From Pseudoalteromonas aurantia 208 (GTDB lineage: Bacteria > Pseudomonadota > Gammaproteobacteria > Enterobacterales > Alteromonadaceae), in contig NZ_AQGV01000012.1 in assembly GCF_014858725.1 (NCBI RefSeq), positions 2,170,001-2,234,000 of the forward strand: a stretch of 64,000 bases of DNA, given 5' to 3'. The position numbers and the translations under genes are program-made. The notes beneath the pieces were generated by a model that had not been told where the DNA came from, did not search any database, and was given only the letters and a program-made list of their open reading frames with translations. This document shows, piece by piece, positions 29,830 through 40,663 of the stretch (the stretch's first letter is position 1; every line of letters begins with the position of its first letter).

Positions 29830-31380
29830 TTAATCAGGGAAGCGTACTAAAATCGCTTCTAGATCTCCGATGATTTCATTAAATGCATCAACCAATTTCG
29901 GGTCAAAATGTAGCCCTTTTTGTTTATTTATTTCTTCAACAACCTGCTCTGCCTCCCAGGGCGCTTTATAACAACGCTTATGTCGTAATGCATCATAAAC
30001 GTCTGCCAGTGCAACAATACGACCAAATACGTGTATGTCTTCCCCTTTCTTTCCTAAAGGATATCCAGTGCCATCCCATTTTTCGTGATGATCTCTGGCA
30101 ATAATTGCGCCTGTATTTACAATCTCACGACGAGAGTCTTTTAAGATCTGAAAACCTTTATCCGTATGGGTTTGCATAACCTTCCATTCATCATCACCCA
30201 GTTTGGCTGGTTTATTTAAGATTGCATCCGGTATACCCACTTTACCAACGTCATGTAAAGGAGAGGCCATTCTCACCAACTCCGCTTCTCGGCTACTTAA
30301 TCCATACGCTTGTGCTAACGCATAACAAATATATGCCACGCGCTTGACATGATTACCCGTTTCTGTAGAGCGCAACTCTAGAGCTTCACTGAGTCGATAA
30401 ACCAGCTCCTGTTGTGTATCTTCTATTTCAGCCTGCAACTGCACATTCTCATAAGCCAACTGTACATTTTGCGTAAAGATTTTGATTAAGTGTTTTTGTG
30501 TACCTGTTAAAAACTCAGGGATCCCTGAGATAAATAACATAGAGCTATGGTTATACTCACTTGAGCAATAAGCAAAGAGATAATTATCTTTATAAATAAT
30601 ACCTTTTTGCTGCAATGCCTCATTACACGCCGCTAACTGCTCTGGTTTAAGTACTTCAGAAATTGGCTTACCTTCAGACTCTTCAAATTCCCCACGACCG
30701 GTAAAAACAATCAGTTGATCATTCTTTTGATAAGGTTCGTTACTTGCAACCAATGATGTGGCATAAATAGCCTCGTCAACGGTTCCCAACAAAGATGTAA
30801 GCTGTTGCATTACCCCTTTGATGAAATGCTCTATTGAATGTGTTGCAAAAATATCCCTCGACGCACAAATAATTTTTTCTAACCCTTGCCGAGATTGATC
30901 TATTGCTAAAATATCGCGGTATGAACGTAAGCTCGACATCACCACTGTAAATAGTTTTTGCGCGGTTAATTCAGTTTTTGATTTATAATCATTGATATCA
31001 TAATTTACAATAACTTGCCGTTCAGGTGCCTGCCCTGGTTGGCCTGTTCTTAATATAATTCGAATGTGATTATTTTTTGCTGTTTCGCGAATATACTTCG
31101 CCACCTGCAACCCTGCATCATCAGTTTCCATGACAACGTCGAGTAAAACAATGGCTGCATCTGGATGATCAATTATCACTTTGCGCGCTTCTTCACCAGA
31201 ATACGCGCTGAGAAATTCTAACCGCTTTTTCTGAAATTCAAAGTCACTCAATGCCAATTTAGTAACTGCATGTACTTCAGGTTCATCATCAACAATTATG
31301 ACTTTCCAAGTGCCACTGGCTTCTTGTTCAACCACTTCATTTGGCTCATCTGAAAACAAAAAATCATCCATTGCTTGCAT
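29830..31380 (-). CDS. Response regulator with HD-GYP phosphodiesterase domain
   Basis: 516-residue cytoplasmic protein. A receiver domain (about 25-150) has an intact acidic pair (VIIVDDEPEV), phosphoacceptor Asp in IVLLDVVME and Lys in DYKSKTE. A DUF3369-type sensory domain follows (about 165-325), then an HD-GYP domain (about 330-510) with SPLHDVGKVGIPDAIL, RDHHEKWDGTGYP and FGRIVALADVYDAL. It should hydrolyse cyclic di-GMP when phosphorylated, lowering biofilm-promoting signal. A start at the fourth codon (31371) is possible. It is inserted between prmC and sirB2; no cognate histidine kinase is adjacent. Confidence 0.92.
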   Translation of the reverse strand: MQAMDDFLFSDEPNEVVEQEASGTWKVIIVDDEPEVHAVTKLALSDFEFQKKRLEFLSAYSGEEARKVIIDHPDAAIVLLDVVMETDDAGLQVAKYIRETAKNNHIRIILRTGQPGQAPERQVIVNYDINDYKSKTELTAQKLFTVVMSSLRSYRDILAIDQSRQGLEKIICASRDIFATHSIEHFIKGVMQQLTSLLGTVDEAIYATSLVASNEPYQKNDQLIVFTGRGEFEESEGKPISEVLKPEQLAACNEALQQKGIIYKDNYLFAYCSSEYNHSSMLFISGIPEFLTGTQKHLIKIFTQNVQLAYENVQLQAEIEDTQQELVYRLSEALELRSTETGNHVKRVAYICYALAQAYGLSSREAELVRMASPLHDVGKVGIPDAILNKPAKLGDDEWKVMQTHTDKGFQILKDSRREIVNTGAIIARDHHEKWDGTGYPLGKKGEDIHVFGRIVALADVYDALRHKRCYKAPWEAEQVVEEINKQKGLHFDPKLVDAFNEIIGDLEAILVRFPD

Positions 31381-31414
31381 CCTTTAAACGCACTGCTGTT
31401 ATAGGGGTAAATTC

Positions 31415-32260
31415 TTACTTAGGCCAAGTCGCTAAAGTAACACGATCACAGCCTGACATATCTTTTATAGTAAGTATATTGGTATACGCCATTTGTGCAA
31501 AATACTGCTGCAATTTAATAGCTTGCTGGTAACCATGTTCAATTAATAAAACGCCACCTGGTTTTAAGTGATCGCGGCCTTTATCAATGATATTTTTTAT
31601 GTCAGACATTCCTTCATCTAACGCAACCAGTGCGGATAAAGGCTCAAAACGTACATCACCTTGCGTCAGGTGTATATCGTCTGCTTCTATGTAGGGTGGG
31701 TTACTAACAATTAAATCGAAGTGCTGTCCAGCGACAGACTGATACCAATCGCTTTGCATAATAGTAACATTTTTAATTGCTAATTTACGTTTATTGCTTT
31801 GCGCTAATGCAACAGCATCATTAGAAAAATCAACCGCGGTGATCTGCCAAGCTGGCATCTCCGAAGCCAACGCTAGCGCTATTGCCCCCGTACCAGTGCC
31901 TAAATCAAGTACTTGTGCATCTTCAGCGAATGTGAGGCTTAATACATACTCCACTAAAGTTTCGGTATCTGGTCGAGGGATCAAAGTACTGCTGTTCACG
32001 TTTAATGGTAAGCTCCAAAACTCCCTCTCACCAATAATATGTGCAACTGGTTCCCCTTTTACTCGTCGCGCCACAGATTTTTTAAACTCATTGTATTGCA
32101 CACCTACCAATTGTGCGTCAGGCCATGCAAATAAATAACTTCGTGGTTTTGCAAGTATATGGAGTAGCAATACTTCGGCATCGAGCTTAGCGGTATCTGA
32201 TAAATCAGCAAATTCCGAGGTGGCCCAAGCTATCGCTTGGGCTACGGTATAGCAACTCAC
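31415..32260 (-). CDS. prmC: Release factor glutamine methyltransferase PrmC
   Basis: 281 residues. A helical N-terminal domain binds release factor; the Rossmann methyltransferase core has the SAM motif VLDLGTGTGAIALALAS and the catalytic NPPY motif in DLIVSNPPYIEADD. It N5-methylates the Gln of the GGQ motif in RF1 and RF2. It starts two bases after the prfA stop, the standard arrangement, so the enzyme is made together with a substrate. Confidence 0.96.
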   Translation of the reverse strand: MSCYTVAQAIAWATSEFADLSDTAKLDAEVLLLHILAKPRSYLFAWPDAQLVGVQYNEFKKSVARRVKGEPVAHIIGEREFWSLPLNVNSSTLIPRPDTETLVEYVLSLTFAEDAQVLDLGTGTGAIALALASEMPAWQITAVDFSNDAVALAQSNKRKLAIKNVTIMQSDWYQSVAGQHFDLIVSNPPYIEADDIHLTQGDVRFEPLSALVALDEGMSDIKNIIDKGRDHLKPGGVLLIEHGYQQAIKLQQYFAQMAYTNILTIKDMSGCDRVTLATWPK

Positions 32261-32262
32261 AG

Positions 32263-33348
32263 TTATTCATCACCCATTGCTGCAAGCAAATCAGCTTGAT
32301 GTTCTAGCAATAGAGGATCAACGATGGCACCTAATTCTCCGGCTATTATTTCATTCAAACGATACAGTGTCAGGTTAATTCGATGATCGGTAATACGGCC
32401 CTGAGGATAATTATACGTTCTTATTCGCTCAGAACGGTCTCCGCTTCCAACTAAATTACGGCGCTCTGATGCTTCAGCTGCTTGACGTTTTTCATCTTCA
32501 GCTTGTTGTAAACGCGCTCCTAAGACTGACATAGCTTTAGCACGGTTTTTATGCTGAGAACGCTCATCTTGACATTCAACAACAACACCGGTTGGAAGGT
32601 GGGTGATCCGTATTGCAGAGTCAGTTTTATTGACATGCTGACCACCAGCACCAGAGGCACGGAATGTGTCCACTTTTAGGTCTGCACTATTTATTTGAAT
32701 CGCTTCCGCTTCTGGCACCTCGGCCATAACTGCAACAGTACATGCAGATGTATGAACTCGACCTTGAGATTCAGTTTCTGGAACGCGCTGTACACGATGC
32801 GCCCCTGATTCAAACTTTAATTTACCATAAACGCCATCGCCACTAATATTGGCAATCACCTCACGGTACCCGCCGTGCTCACCTTCATTAACGCTGATTA
32901 TTTCTATTTTCCACTTTTGCGTTTCAGCATAACGACTGTACATACGGAATAGATCTCCCGCAAAAATAGCCGCTTCATCGCCCCCTGTACCAGCACGCAC
33001 TTCCAAAAACACGTTGTTATTATCTTTAGGATCTTTTGGCAACATTAACACTTGTAGATCATCTTCAAGCTGAATAATAGATGCTTTCGCCTCTTTATAT
33101 TCTTCTTGCGCCATTTCTCGCATATCTGGATCCGAATCTTTTAACATCTCTTCAGCTGTTGACACATCTTCTTGTGCTTGCTGATACGAACCAAATGTTT
33201 TAACAACACCTTCTAACTCAGAATATTCTTTTGACAATGCTCGAAAACGATTTTGATCACTAATAATACTGGGATCACTCAACATCGCTTGTACTTCTTC
33301 ATAGCGCTCAGTTAAGGTCTCTAGCTTACGATATACAGACTCTTTCAT
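32263..33348 (-). CDS. prfA: Peptide chain release factor 1
   Basis: 361-residue factor that terminates translation at UAA/UAG. The PxT-type codon-recognition tripeptide is in RVPETESQG; the catalytic GGQ lies in [18 protein letters not shown]. The start at 33348 (MKESVYRK) is chosen over an in-frame codon at 33369 because it aligns with the E. coli N-terminus, gives the usual length and leaves AGGA at workable spacing, whereas the longer form would overlap hemA. It lies eight bases after the hemA stop, followed by prmC. Confidence 0.96.
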   Translation of the reverse strand: MKESVYRKLETLTERYEEVQAMLSDPSIISDQNRFRALSKEYSELEGVVKTFGSYQQAQEDVSTAEEMLKDSDPDMREMAQEEYKEAKASIIQLEDDLQVLMLPKDPKDNNNVFLEVRAGTGGDEAAIFAGDLFRMYSRYAETQKWKIEIISVNEGEHGGYREVIANISGDGVYGKLKFESGAHRVQRVPETESQGRVHTSACTVAVMAEVPEAEAIQINSADLKVDTFRASGAGGQHVNKTDSAIRITHLPTGVVVECQDERSQHKNRAKAMSVLGARLQQAEDEKRQAAEASERRNLVGSGDRSERIRTYNYPQGRITDHRINLTLYRLNEIIAGELGAIVDPLLLEHQADLLAAMGDE

Positions 33349-33355
33349 TAACTTA

Positions 33356-34612
33356 TTATTCCTGCTCAATTCCTAATGTTTGTTTCAGTTGTGCCAACTG
33401 CTCTATATCACCCAGCTTAGCCGCCTCTTGAATTGCGCGTGTTGGCGCATGCGTTAAGCGATTGGTAAGCTTATTGGCCAATTCCAGCAAGACTTTTTCT
33501 GATGACTTACCTGATTGTAACTGATTGAGTGCTTTATCAACCAGTTCATTTTTTACCTCTTGCGCATTTTTGCGATATTCACGAATTACATCAACTGACT
33601 GCAAAGAACGCTGCCATTGAATAAATTCCCGCGTTTTATCTTCTATTATTTTTTGTGCTTGACGTGCAGCTTGCTCTCTACTTGCCATGTTTTCACTGAC
33701 AATGGTTTGCAAGTCATCCACTGAATACAAATATGCGGCATCCAATTCCCCAACCTGACTCTCAATATCTCTTGGCACAGCAATATCAATGAGTAGCATG
33801 GGTTTGTGACGTCGTTGCTTTAAAGCTTGCTCTACAACCCCTTTGCCTATAATGGGTAAAGTACTCGCTGTTGAGCTAATAACGATATCTGACTTATGCA
33901 GCTCTTCTGGCAACTGGGCCAAAGAAATCACATTTCCTTCAATGTCTTCAGCCAACCCCTGCGCGCGTTCAATGGTTCTATTTGCCACCGTTATTGACTT
34001 GGGATGATGTTGGTACAAATGTTTTGCAACCAATTCAATGGTTTCACCCGCGCCAATCAAAAGCACTCGCGTTTTATCTAGTTTGCCGTATATATGTTTC
34101 GCCAAATTCACCGCGGCATAAGCAACGGATACTGCACTGGCCCCTATTTCAGTCTCTGTTCTTACTTGTTTAGCGACTGAAAAGGTTTTTTGAAAAAGCC
34201 GTTCGAAAGTTGGGCGAATGCCATTATGATGCTTAGCAGTATTATAAGCTTGTTTAATTTGCCCCAAGATCTGTGGTTCACCTAACACCAAAGAATCCAG
34301 TCCACAAGCAACTCGCATTAAATGATTAATGGCATCATTATTATGGTGAATATAAATATTATCACTCAGTTGAGCTTCATTGATATTATGAAAGGATGCC
34401 AACCAGCTGAGAAGCGCTTGGGAATTTTCACTCTCAAGGCTACAATAGAGCTCGGTGCGATTACAGGTCGAGACAATGACAGACTCTTTAAATTGCGCAC
34501 TTTGCGCAAGTTGCGTTAGTGCATCTGATAGTTGCTCAGGCGAAAACGCGACTTTTTCGCGTAATTCAACCGATGCGGTTTTGTGATTTATACCAAGTGC
34601 GATGATGGTCAT
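33356..34612 (-). CDS. hemA: Glutamyl-tRNA reductase HemA
   Basis: 418-residue enzyme that reduces glutamyl-tRNA to glutamate-1-semialdehyde, the first step of tetrapyrrole synthesis. The catalytic Cys is in STCNRTELY (about residue 50); the NADPH-binding domain contains [17 protein letters not shown]; a C-terminal dimerisation helix region follows. Length is normal. First gene of the minus-strand hemA-prfA-prmC operon and divergent from lolB, with about 80 bp between start codons serving both promoters. Confidence 0.97.
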   Translation of the reverse strand: MTIIALGINHKTASVELREKVAFSPEQLSDALTQLAQSAQFKESVIVSTCNRTELYCSLESENSQALLSWLASFHNINEAQLSDNIYIHHNNDAINHLMRVACGLDSLVLGEPQILGQIKQAYNTAKHHNGIRPTFERLFQKTFSVAKQVRTETEIGASAVSVAYAAVNLAKHIYGKLDKTRVLLIGAGETIELVAKHLYQHHPKSITVANRTIERAQGLAEDIEGNVISLAQLPEELHKSDIVISSTASTLPIIGKGVVEQALKQRRHKPMLLIDIAVPRDIESQVGELDAAYLYSVDDLQTIVSENMASREQAARQAQKIIEDKTREFIQWQRSLQSVDVIREYRKNAQEVKNELVDKALNQLQSGKSSEKVLLELANKLTNRLTHAPTRAIQEAAKLGDIEQLAQLKQTLGIEQE

Positions 34613-34695
34613 AGATGCCAGTATTGCCCGAGCCCTGCTTCAAAGCGGGCAATTTTACCAAAATTCAATCGAATATGGAAAGTAAGGAACTTCAT

Positions 34696-35280
34696 TTGAC
34701 ACAATTTCATTTGATTTTGCTCATGTTTTTTTTATTTATCAGCGGATGTGCGCAAAAAATATCACCAATTAACACAGAAAATACCCTGCATTCAAACCTA
34801 TTTGAGGAACATTCAGTATGGCAAGTTCAAGGAAAGCTGGCTTTTATTAGCCCAAAAGAACGCCAATCCGCCAATTTTAACTGGCAATTCGACAACGCTA
34901 AACAACATCTCATTCTCACCAGCTTTATTGGTACTCGCTTGCTTGAACTCATAGAGCATCAAAACCATAGTGAACTCATTTATGATGGAAAAACATACCT
35001 AGACGACAATAGCAGCGCTTTAATAAAACGCCTAAGCGGTTTTACATTACCAATGAGCCAAGCCCCTCTTTGGCTCTCTGCCACCGTTGAGAGTGATGCA
35101 AATGAATACGATACTCAACAACGACTAGTATCGACCACTTGGGTCGATCCACAAGGCCAAGTGTGGCACGCAAAATATCAAAAATATAGTTTACATCGTC
35201 AAATGTGGCTGCCTTCTCGGATGATATTGACACATAAAAATCTCAGTATAAAAATTCAGTTAAACAAATGGCAATTTTAA
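34696..35280 (+). CDS. lolB: Outer-membrane lipoprotein receptor LolB
   Basis: About 194 residues. It accepts lipoproteins from LolA and inserts them in the outer membrane. The lipobox LFISGC and the mature motifs WQVQGKLAFISPKERQSANFNWQ, ILTSFIGTRLLEL and LPMSQAPLWLSA fit LolB. The TTG at 34696 is favoured as start because AAGGA precedes it by seven bases; an ATG at 34675 (MESKELHL) is in frame but has no clear ribosome site and adds an acidic n-region to the signal peptide. Divergent from hemA and one base before ispE, the conserved order. Confidence 0.9.
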   Translation: MTQFHLILLMFFLFISGCAQKISPINTENTLHSNLFEEHSVWQVQGKLAFISPKERQSANFNWQFDNAKQHLILTSFIGTRLLELIEHQNHSELIYDGKTYLDDNSSALIKRLSGFTLPMSQAPLWLSATVESDANEYDTQQRLVSTTWVDPQGQVWHAKYQKYSLHRQMWLPSRMILTHKNLSIKIQLNKWQF

Positions 35281-35281
35281 T

Positions 35282-36127
35282 ATGACACCCGTTTCAATTA
35301 TCGCTCCAGCAAAACTTAATCTCTTTTTACACATCAACCATCAGCGTGCTGATGGTTATCACGAGCTGGAAACCTTATTTACATTTTTAGACTTTGGTGA
35401 TGAATTAACTTTCACATTAATAAATGAAAAAGAGATCATACTTTGTGGTGATATAAGCGACATTCCACAACAGGATAATTTAATCTATAAAGCGGCTTTA
35501 GCGTTACAACCTTACAAAAACACCCCTTTAGGAATTAATATTAAATTAATTAAAAAATTACCTATGGGTGGTGGTGTAGGTGGTGGCTCTTCCGATGCAG
35601 CAACCACTTTATTAACTTTAAACTACCTCTGGCAATGTGACTTAAGCATTGCGGAATTGGCAAAAATAGGACTCAATTTAGGCGCGGATGTGCCGGTATT
35701 CATTCATGGTAAAACCGCGATAGCACAAGGGGTTGGTGAAGAATTAACAAGCATAAACTTACCAAAAAAATGGTATTGTGTCGTTTTCCCAAATGTACAT
35801 ATTAGTACCGCTGAAATATTTACTCATCCTGAATTACCGCGCAATACTCCTAAGCTATCTGAGGATTGGAAACTGGCCGATACAAGCAACGATTGTGAAG
35901 CTTTAGTCAAAAAGCTCAATTGTGAGGTTGAAAAGACCCTGCTCTGGTTGCTAAAATACGGCCCGTCCAGAATGACGGGAACAGGGGCGTGCTGCTTTGT
36001 TGAACTTGATTCACAAATAGCCGCACAGCGTGTGCTCAATTCATTACCGTCATGCTGGCATGGGTTTGTAGCCCCGAACACCACGATTTCTCCTGCTCAT
36101 ACGCAGTTAGAAAACTGGTTAAAATAG
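35282..36127 (+). CDS. ispE: 4-diphosphocytidyl-2-C-methyl-D-erythritol kinase IspE
   Basis: 281-residue GHMP kinase of the non-mevalonate isoprenoid pathway. An N-terminal APAKLNLFLHINHQRADGYHEL motif contains the catalytic region; the phosphate-binding GHMP loop is PMGGGVGGGSSDAAT; a C-terminal MTGTGACCFVEL motif is present. Starts one base after the lolB stop and so is translationally linked to it. Followed by prs after an 80-bp gap. Confidence 0.96.
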   Translation: MTPVSIIAPAKLNLFLHINHQRADGYHELETLFTFLDFGDELTFTLINEKEIILCGDISDIPQQDNLIYKAALALQPYKNTPLGINIKLIKKLPMGGGVGGGSSDAATTLLTLNYLWQCDLSIAELAKIGLNLGADVPVFIHGKTAIAQGVGEELTSINLPKKWYCVVFPNVHISTAEIFTHPELPRNTPKLSEDWKLADTSNDCEALVKKLNCEVEKTLLWLLKYGPSRMTGTGACCFVELDSQIAAQRVLNSLPSCWHGFVAPNTTISPAHTQLENWLK

Positions 36128-36210
36128 TAGAAGTATATTGTTTAAGTTAACCTGTTTTGACTCTGTCATTGCATGTTAGTCCAAAAATTCAGTGCCTGAG
36201 GAACCCTACC

Positions 36211-37158
36211 GTGCCTGACATGAAGCTCTTCGCTGGTAACGCAACACCTGAGTTAGCTCAAAAAGTTGCAAAACGTTTATTCATTGAATTAGGTGATGCT
36301 GTAGTTGGTCGTTTTAGCGACGGCGAAATCAGTGTTCAAATCAATGAAAACGTACGCGGATCGGATGTTTTCATTATCCAGTCAACTTGTGCCCCTACTA
36401 ACGATAACCTTATGGAACTTATCGTTATGGTCGATGCTTTGCGTCGTGCCTCTGCAGGTCGTATTACAGCTGTAATCCCTTACTTTGGGTATGCCCGTCA
36501 AGACCGTCGTGTACGTTCAGCCCGTGTACCAATTACTGCTAAGGTCGTTGCAGATTTCCTATCAAGTGTTGGTGTAGACCGTGTATTAACGGCTGATCTT
36601 CACGCAGAACAAATCCAAGGATTCTTTGACGTACCTGTCGATAACGTTTTCGGTAGCCCTGTTTTACTCGATGACATGAAAGAACGTGAGTTCGATGATG
36701 TTGTAGTTGTATCACCTGATATCGGTGGTGTTGTTCGTGCTCGAGCAATCGCCAAGTTATTAAACGACACTGACCTTGCAATTATTGATAAACGTCGTCC
36801 ACAAGCGAACGTATCACAAGTTATGCACATTATTGGTGACGTTGCTGGCCGTGATTGTATTATCGTCGACGACATGATTGATACCGGCGGTACTTTATGT
36901 AAAGCCGCAGAAGCATTAAAAGAGCACGGCGCCAAGCGTGTATTTGCTTATGCGACACACCCGGTATTATCTGGTGCAGCAGCTGAAAATTTACGTAACT
37001 CAGTCATCGATGAAGTTATCGTGACAGATTCAATTCCTCTGTCTGAAGAATTACGTAGTCTAGATAACATTAAAGTACTTACTCTTGCAGATATGCTGGC
37101 CGAAACAATTCGCCGTATCAGCAATGAAGAGTCTATCTCTGCCATGTTCCAGCATTAA
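36211..37158 (+). CDS. prs: Ribose-phosphate pyrophosphokinase Prs
   Basis: 315-residue enzyme making PRPP from ribose-5-phosphate and ATP for nucleotide, His and Trp synthesis. Nearly identical to E. coli Prs in key motifs: [48 protein letters not shown] and the PRPP-binding [18 protein letters not shown] start at 36211 (VPDMKLF) matches the E. coli N-terminus, is preceded by GAGGA, and gives exactly the same length. An upstream in-frame start at 36157 would add 18 non-homologous residues. Ends at a strong terminator. Confidence 0.97.
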   Translation: MPDMKLFAGNATPELAQKVAKRLFIELGDAVVGRFSDGEISVQINENVRGSDVFIIQSTCAPTNDNLMELIVMVDALRRASAGRITAVIPYFGYARQDRRVRSARVPITAKVVADFLSSVGVDRVLTADLHAEQIQGFFDVPVDNVFGSPVLLDDMKEREFDDVVVVSPDIGGVVRARAIAKLLNDTDLAIIDKRRPQANVSQVMHIIGDVAGRDCIIVDDMIDTGGTLCKAAEALKEHGAKRVFAYATHPVLSGAAAENLRNSVIDEVIVTDSIPLSEELRSLDNIKVLTLADMLAETIRRISNEESISAMFQH

Positions 37159-37190
37159 TAAATAATGTGACATCGTCTATTAGAGAACAA

Positions 37191-37215
37191 AAAGCACCTT
37201 AAGGGTGCTTTTTTT
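37191..37215 (+). terminator. Intrinsic terminator after prs
   Basis: Stem AAAGCACC (37191-37198) / GGTGCTTT (37204-37211), five-base loop, followed by TTTT. Separates prs from rplY, which therefore needs its own promoter; a TATAGT at 37249-37254 is a possible -10 without a clear -35. Confidence 0.9.
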
Positions 37216-37332
37216 GTATCTATAGTTTTAATTACGTTATGCCAATGGTATAGTAGCGCGCCTTTTTTAGGTAGTTGAGGTACTTGGTCGCGAGTACCTT
37301 AAAACATTAATCAAATTATTTTTGGAGACATC

Positions 37333-37944
37333 ATGTCTAACGAATTATACACATTGAATGCCGAAGTACGTGCTGACCTAGGTACGGGTGCGAGCCGCCG
37401 TCTACGTCATGCAGACAAAGTTCCAGCGATCCTTTACGGTGCAGATAAAGAAGCGCTAGCGCTTACTCTTGAGCACAACAAAGTGATCAAAGCACAAGAA
37501 GATGAAGGTTTCTACAGCCACATCCTTACGCTAAACATCGCTGGTGAGTCTGTTGAAGCAATTCTTAAAGACATTCAACGTCACCCATTTAAGCCTAAAG
37601 TAATGCACATGGATTTCCAACGTGTTGATGCTTCTCACAAAATCCACACTAAAGTACCTGTACACTTCCTAAACGAAGATGTAGCAACTAAAGGTGGAAA
37701 CACAGTAGCACACCAAGTAACCGAAATTGAAATCACATGTCTTCCAGCTGCACTACCTGAGTTCATCGAAATCGATGTAGCTGCACTAGAAGTAGGTGTT
37801 ACTCTTCACCTTTCAGACGTAACTCTTCCAGCTGGTGTTACTTCAGTTGAGCTTGCTAAGGGCGAAGGTCACGACCAAGCGGTTGTAACTCTAAACGCTC
37901 CTAAAGGCGCTGCTTCTGAAGAAGCTGAAGAAGCTGCTGAATAA
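37333..37944 (+). CDS. rplY: Ribosomal protein bL25 (CTC form)
   Basis: 203-residue 5S rRNA-binding protein. The N-terminal bL25 core (about 5-95, [17 protein letters not shown]) is followed by the beta-rich CTC-type C-terminal domain (about 100-185) and an acidic Glu/Ala tail. Longer than E. coli bL25 (94 residues), as is common outside the Enterobacteriaceae. TTTGGAGA precedes the ATG. Codon use is biased toward highly expressed genes. Precedes pth by 18 bp, a conserved pairing. Confidence 0.96.
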   Translation: MSNELYTLNAEVRADLGTGASRRLRHADKVPAILYGADKEALALTLEHNKVIKAQEDEGFYSHILTLNIAGESVEAILKDIQRHPFKPKVMHMDFQRVDASHKIHTKVPVHFLNEDVATKGGNTVAHQVTEIEITCLPAALPEFIEIDVAALEVGVTLHLSDVTLPAGVTSVELAKGEGHDQAVVTLNAPKGAASEEAEEAAE

Positions 37945-37962
37945 TTCAAAGGTGTCAGCACC

Positions 37963-38547
37963 TTGAATAATATTCAAATGCTAGTGGGCCTGGCTAATCC
38001 AGGCCCCGAATATCAAAACACACGTCACAATGCTGGCGCATGGTTCATCGAAGAACTTGCCAGACGCTATAATTGCCAACTAAAACCTGATGCCAAACAC
38101 CACGGCTTAACAGGTAAAGTACTCATCAATAATCAAGAATTTAAGCTTTTAATCCCCACTACTTTTATGAACTTAAGTGGCAAATCAGTCAGTAGCTTAG
38201 CGAATTTTTATAAAATTCCTGTCGAGAATATTCTCGTCGCACATGATGAGATGGATTTAGAGCCTGGCGTTGCTAAATTAAAAAAAGGCGGCGGACATGG
38301 TGGGCACAATGGATTAAAAGACATTATTGCTAAAATGGCGAATAATAAAGACTTTATGCGACTTCGTGTTGGTATTGGTCACCCAGGTCACAGAGATAAA
38401 GTGACTGGCTGGGTGCTAGGAAAAGCACCTCAAGCAGACCAAGAAGTCATTGATGCAGCCGTTGATGAAGCAGTACGTTGTATGGAAATATTAGCGAAAG
38501 ATGGTGTGCTAAAAGCACAAAACAGACTACATTCATTTAAGCCGTAA
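37963..38547 (+). CDS. pth: Peptidyl-tRNA hydrolase Pth
   Basis: 194-residue enzyme that recycles peptidyl-tRNA released from stalled ribosomes. Motifs: [20 protein letters not shown] with catalytic His in [37 protein letters not shown] and GGHNGLKDI. The start is a TTG at 37963 with AAAGGTG upstream, aligned with the E. coli N-terminus; the next ATG would trim conserved residues. Between rplY and ychF as in E. coli. Confidence 0.95.
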   Translation: MNNIQMLVGLANPGPEYQNTRHNAGAWFIEELARRYNCQLKPDAKHHGLTGKVLINNQEFKLLIPTTFMNLSGKSVSSLANFYKIPVENILVAHDEMDLEPGVAKLKKGGGHGGHNGLKDIIAKMANNKDFMRLRVGIGHPGHRDKVTGWVLGKAPQADQEVIDAAVDEAVRCMEILAKDGVLKAQNRLHSFKP

Positions 38548-38596
38548 ATAACGATGCGTTATTACGGTTTTTTGAGTAACATAAAGGTTCAAAACT

Positions 38597-39688
38597 ATGG
38601 GTTTTAAATGTGGCATTGTCGGTTTACCTAATGTAGGTAAATCAACCTTATTTAATGCATTAACCAAAGCCGGCATTGAAGCCGCTAACTTTCCATTTTG
38701 TACAATCGAGCCAAACACTGGTGTAGTACCAGTGCCTGACGCTCGTTTAGACCAACTTGCTGAAATTGTTAATCCACAGCGTATTATCCCAACTTCAATG
38801 GAGTTTGTAGATATTGCAGGACTGGTTAAAGGCGCATCAAAAGGTGAAGGCTTAGGTAACCAATTCTTAGCTAATATTCGTGAAACAGATGCAATAGGCC
38901 ATGTTGTCCGTTGTTTTGAAGATGAAAATATCGTTCACGTATCAGGTACCATTGACCCAGCTGACGATATTGACGTGATCAATACCGAGCTAGTACTTGC
39001 TGATATGGATGCGGCTGATCGCGCAGCCCAGCGTAATGCAAAAAAAGCCAAAGGTGGCGATAAAGACGCAAAATATCAAAATGATGTTTTAGTCAAAGTA
39101 AAAGCACATCTTGATGAAGGTTTAACGTTACGCTCATTAGAGCTAACCAAAGAAGAAAAAGATGCAATAAAAAGCATTAACTTCCTAACAATTAAACCAA
39201 CCATGTATATTGCCAATGTGACTGAAGATGGTTTTGAAAATAACCCATTCTTAGATAAAGTTCGTGAAATAGCAGCAGCAGAAGACGCAGTCGTTATTCC
39301 GGTATGTGCGGCAATTGAGTCTGAGCTTTCTGAACTAGAAGAAGATGACAAACGCGAATTTATGGAAGATCTTGGTCTAGAAGAACCTGGGCTTAACCTT
39401 GTGATCCGTGGTGGCTATGAACTTCTTAAGTTGCAAACTTACTTTACTGCAGGTGTAAAAGAAGTCCGTGCTTGGACCATTCCTGTTGGGGCAACAGCAC
39501 CACAAGCCGCTGGTAAAATTCACACTGACTTTGAGCGAGGCTTTATCCGTGCTCAAACCATCGCATTTGATGACTACATTGAGTTTCGCGGTGAAAGTGG
39601 CTCTAAAGATGCAGGTAAAATGCGTCAAGAAGGTAAAGATTACATCGTTAAAGATGGCGATGTCTTAAACTTCTTATTCAATGTTTAA
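38597..39688 (+). CDS. ychF: Ribosome-binding ATPase YchF
   Basis: 363-residue Obg-related P-loop protein. G1 loop [16 protein letters not shown]3 [17 protein letters not shown]; the NxxE-type motif in ANVTEDGFE replaces the canonical NKxD, explaining its ATP preference; a C-terminal TGS-like domain ends [10 protein letters not shown]. YchF associates with ribosomes and stress responses. Full length. Followed by an intrinsic terminator. Last gene of the lolB-ychF block. Confidence 0.96.
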   Translation: MGFKCGIVGLPNVGKSTLFNALTKAGIEAANFPFCTIEPNTGVVPVPDARLDQLAEIVNPQRIIPTSMEFVDIAGLVKGASKGEGLGNQFLANIRETDAIGHVVRCFEDENIVHVSGTIDPADDIDVINTELVLADMDAADRAAQRNAKKAKGGDKDAKYQNDVLVKVKAHLDEGLTLRSLELTKEEKDAIKSINFLTIKPTMYIANVTEDGFENNPFLDKVREIAAAEDAVVIPVCAAIESELSELEEDDKREFMEDLGLEEPGLNLVIRGGYELLKLQTYFTAGVKEVRAWTIPVGATAPQAAGKIHTDFERGFIRAQTIAFDDYIEFRGESGSKDAGKMRQEGKDYIVKDGDVLNFLFNV

Positions 39689-39710
39689 TTAAGCATTGAA
39701 TATTACTATA

Positions 39711-39736
39711 AAGGGCCAACTATGGCCCTTTTTGCT
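39711..39736 (+). terminator. Intrinsic terminator after ychF
   Basis: Stem AAGGGCCA (39711-39718) / TGGCCCTT (39723-39730), four-base loop, followed by TTTGCTTTTT. Confidence 0.92.
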
Positions 39737-39739
39737 TTT

Positions 39740-40243
39740 TAATCGCAATACAGCAACACTATACTTATACTGCCCCCCCAGTTCGATAGCACACCTAACC
39801 ATCTCAGTTACATGAATCATCAGATAGCACTATCAACCAACACCTCAGTAGCTCTGCAAAACTTCTTCATGGCGTTACTTTTTCAATAAGCATTATTTTT
39901 TCACGTGAATAACACCTAATTTAGACCGCTCGGGTGACCAATAACACAATACAACTGCAACGCGCATTAAGAAATTCGATAGAAAGGCGCGTAAAAACAA
40001 GCAACGCTTATAACAGTCTAACCAGCAACGTTAAGCAGCTTGATTACTTTGTGCACACTATTTTACCAATACACCAATATTGATGACTTTCCTTGTAAAC
40101 AGCCACCACAGAATTTTTCTGCCAAATATAGATATACACACACTTTTTGTATAAAATCTCTTCTGTCACTTGTGTTTATTGGGCTAATTCGTTTATTTAA
40201 TCTGCAAACAAACCTCTGGTAGCGATTTTTTGCAAAAAAGGTG
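39740..40243. other. Gene-free stretch before the Met/Leu/Gln tRNA array
   Basis: About 500 bp without a supportable coding sequence. Short open frames here lack ribosome sites and protein-like composition. Nothing recognisable until the tRNA promoter at its right end. Confidence 0.5.
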
Positions 40244-40272
40244 TTGACGACTTTAGACCATATCAGCATAAT
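40244..40272 (+). promoter_or_regulatory. Sigma70 promoter of the Met/Leu/Gln tRNA array
   Basis: -35 TTGACG (40244-40249) and -10 CATAAT (40267-40272) with 17-bp spacing, followed by a GC-rich discriminator (ACGCCCCGC). Same architecture as the tRNA-Val promoter; the first tRNA starts 38 bp downstream. Confidence 0.85.
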
Positions 40273-40310
40273 ACGCCCCGCACCAGCAACGGTGAGATAT
40301 AAAAAGACAT

Positions 40311-40387
40311 GGCTATGTAGCTCAGCTGGTTAGAGCACATCACTCATAATGATGGGGTCCCCTGTTCAAATCAGGGCATAGCCACCA
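40311..40387 (+). tRNA. tRNA-Met(CAT), elongator, copy 1
   Basis: 77 nt, CCA encoded. Anticodon loop CTCATAA. The body closely follows the E. coli elongator tRNA-Met and not tRNA-Ile2 or the initiator. Leader AAAAAGA can pair with trailer TCTTTTT. Confidence 0.96.
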
Positions 40388-40432
40388 ATCTTTTTACTAC
40401 CAAAATCTCATTATAAATTGCTGACGCTTTAT

Positions 40433-40517
<85 letters not shown>

Positions 40518-40557
40518 ACTTCTCGATAAGAAGTAAACTTATCAGATAAGTAATTGT

Positions 40558-40653
40558 TGGAATATCGCCAAGCGGTAAGGAAAGAAACAGAGGTTTTGAT
40601 ACTCTCTATTCTTCCCCAGATTAAATTCACTGGTTCGACGTTTGAATTGAAAG
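40558..40653 (+). pseudogene. Degenerate tRNA-Gln unit 1
   Basis: Keeps the tRNA-Gln acceptor 5' strand and D arm (TGGAATATCGCCAAGCGG) and the anticodon loop TTTTGAT, but the anticodon stem is altered and the 3' third is unrelated, with no TATTCCA acceptor strand or CCA. Type a tail (ATTAAATTCACTGG...TTTGAATTGAAAG). Lies 106 bp upstream of a functional tRNA-Gln. Confidence 0.85.
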
Positions 40654-40663
40654 TAATGATTGT

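Noticed and set aside
33349..33369. Longer prfA start seven codons upstream
   Set aside because: It would overlap the end of hemA, has no homology to the RF1 N-terminus, and leaves the better ribosome site unused.
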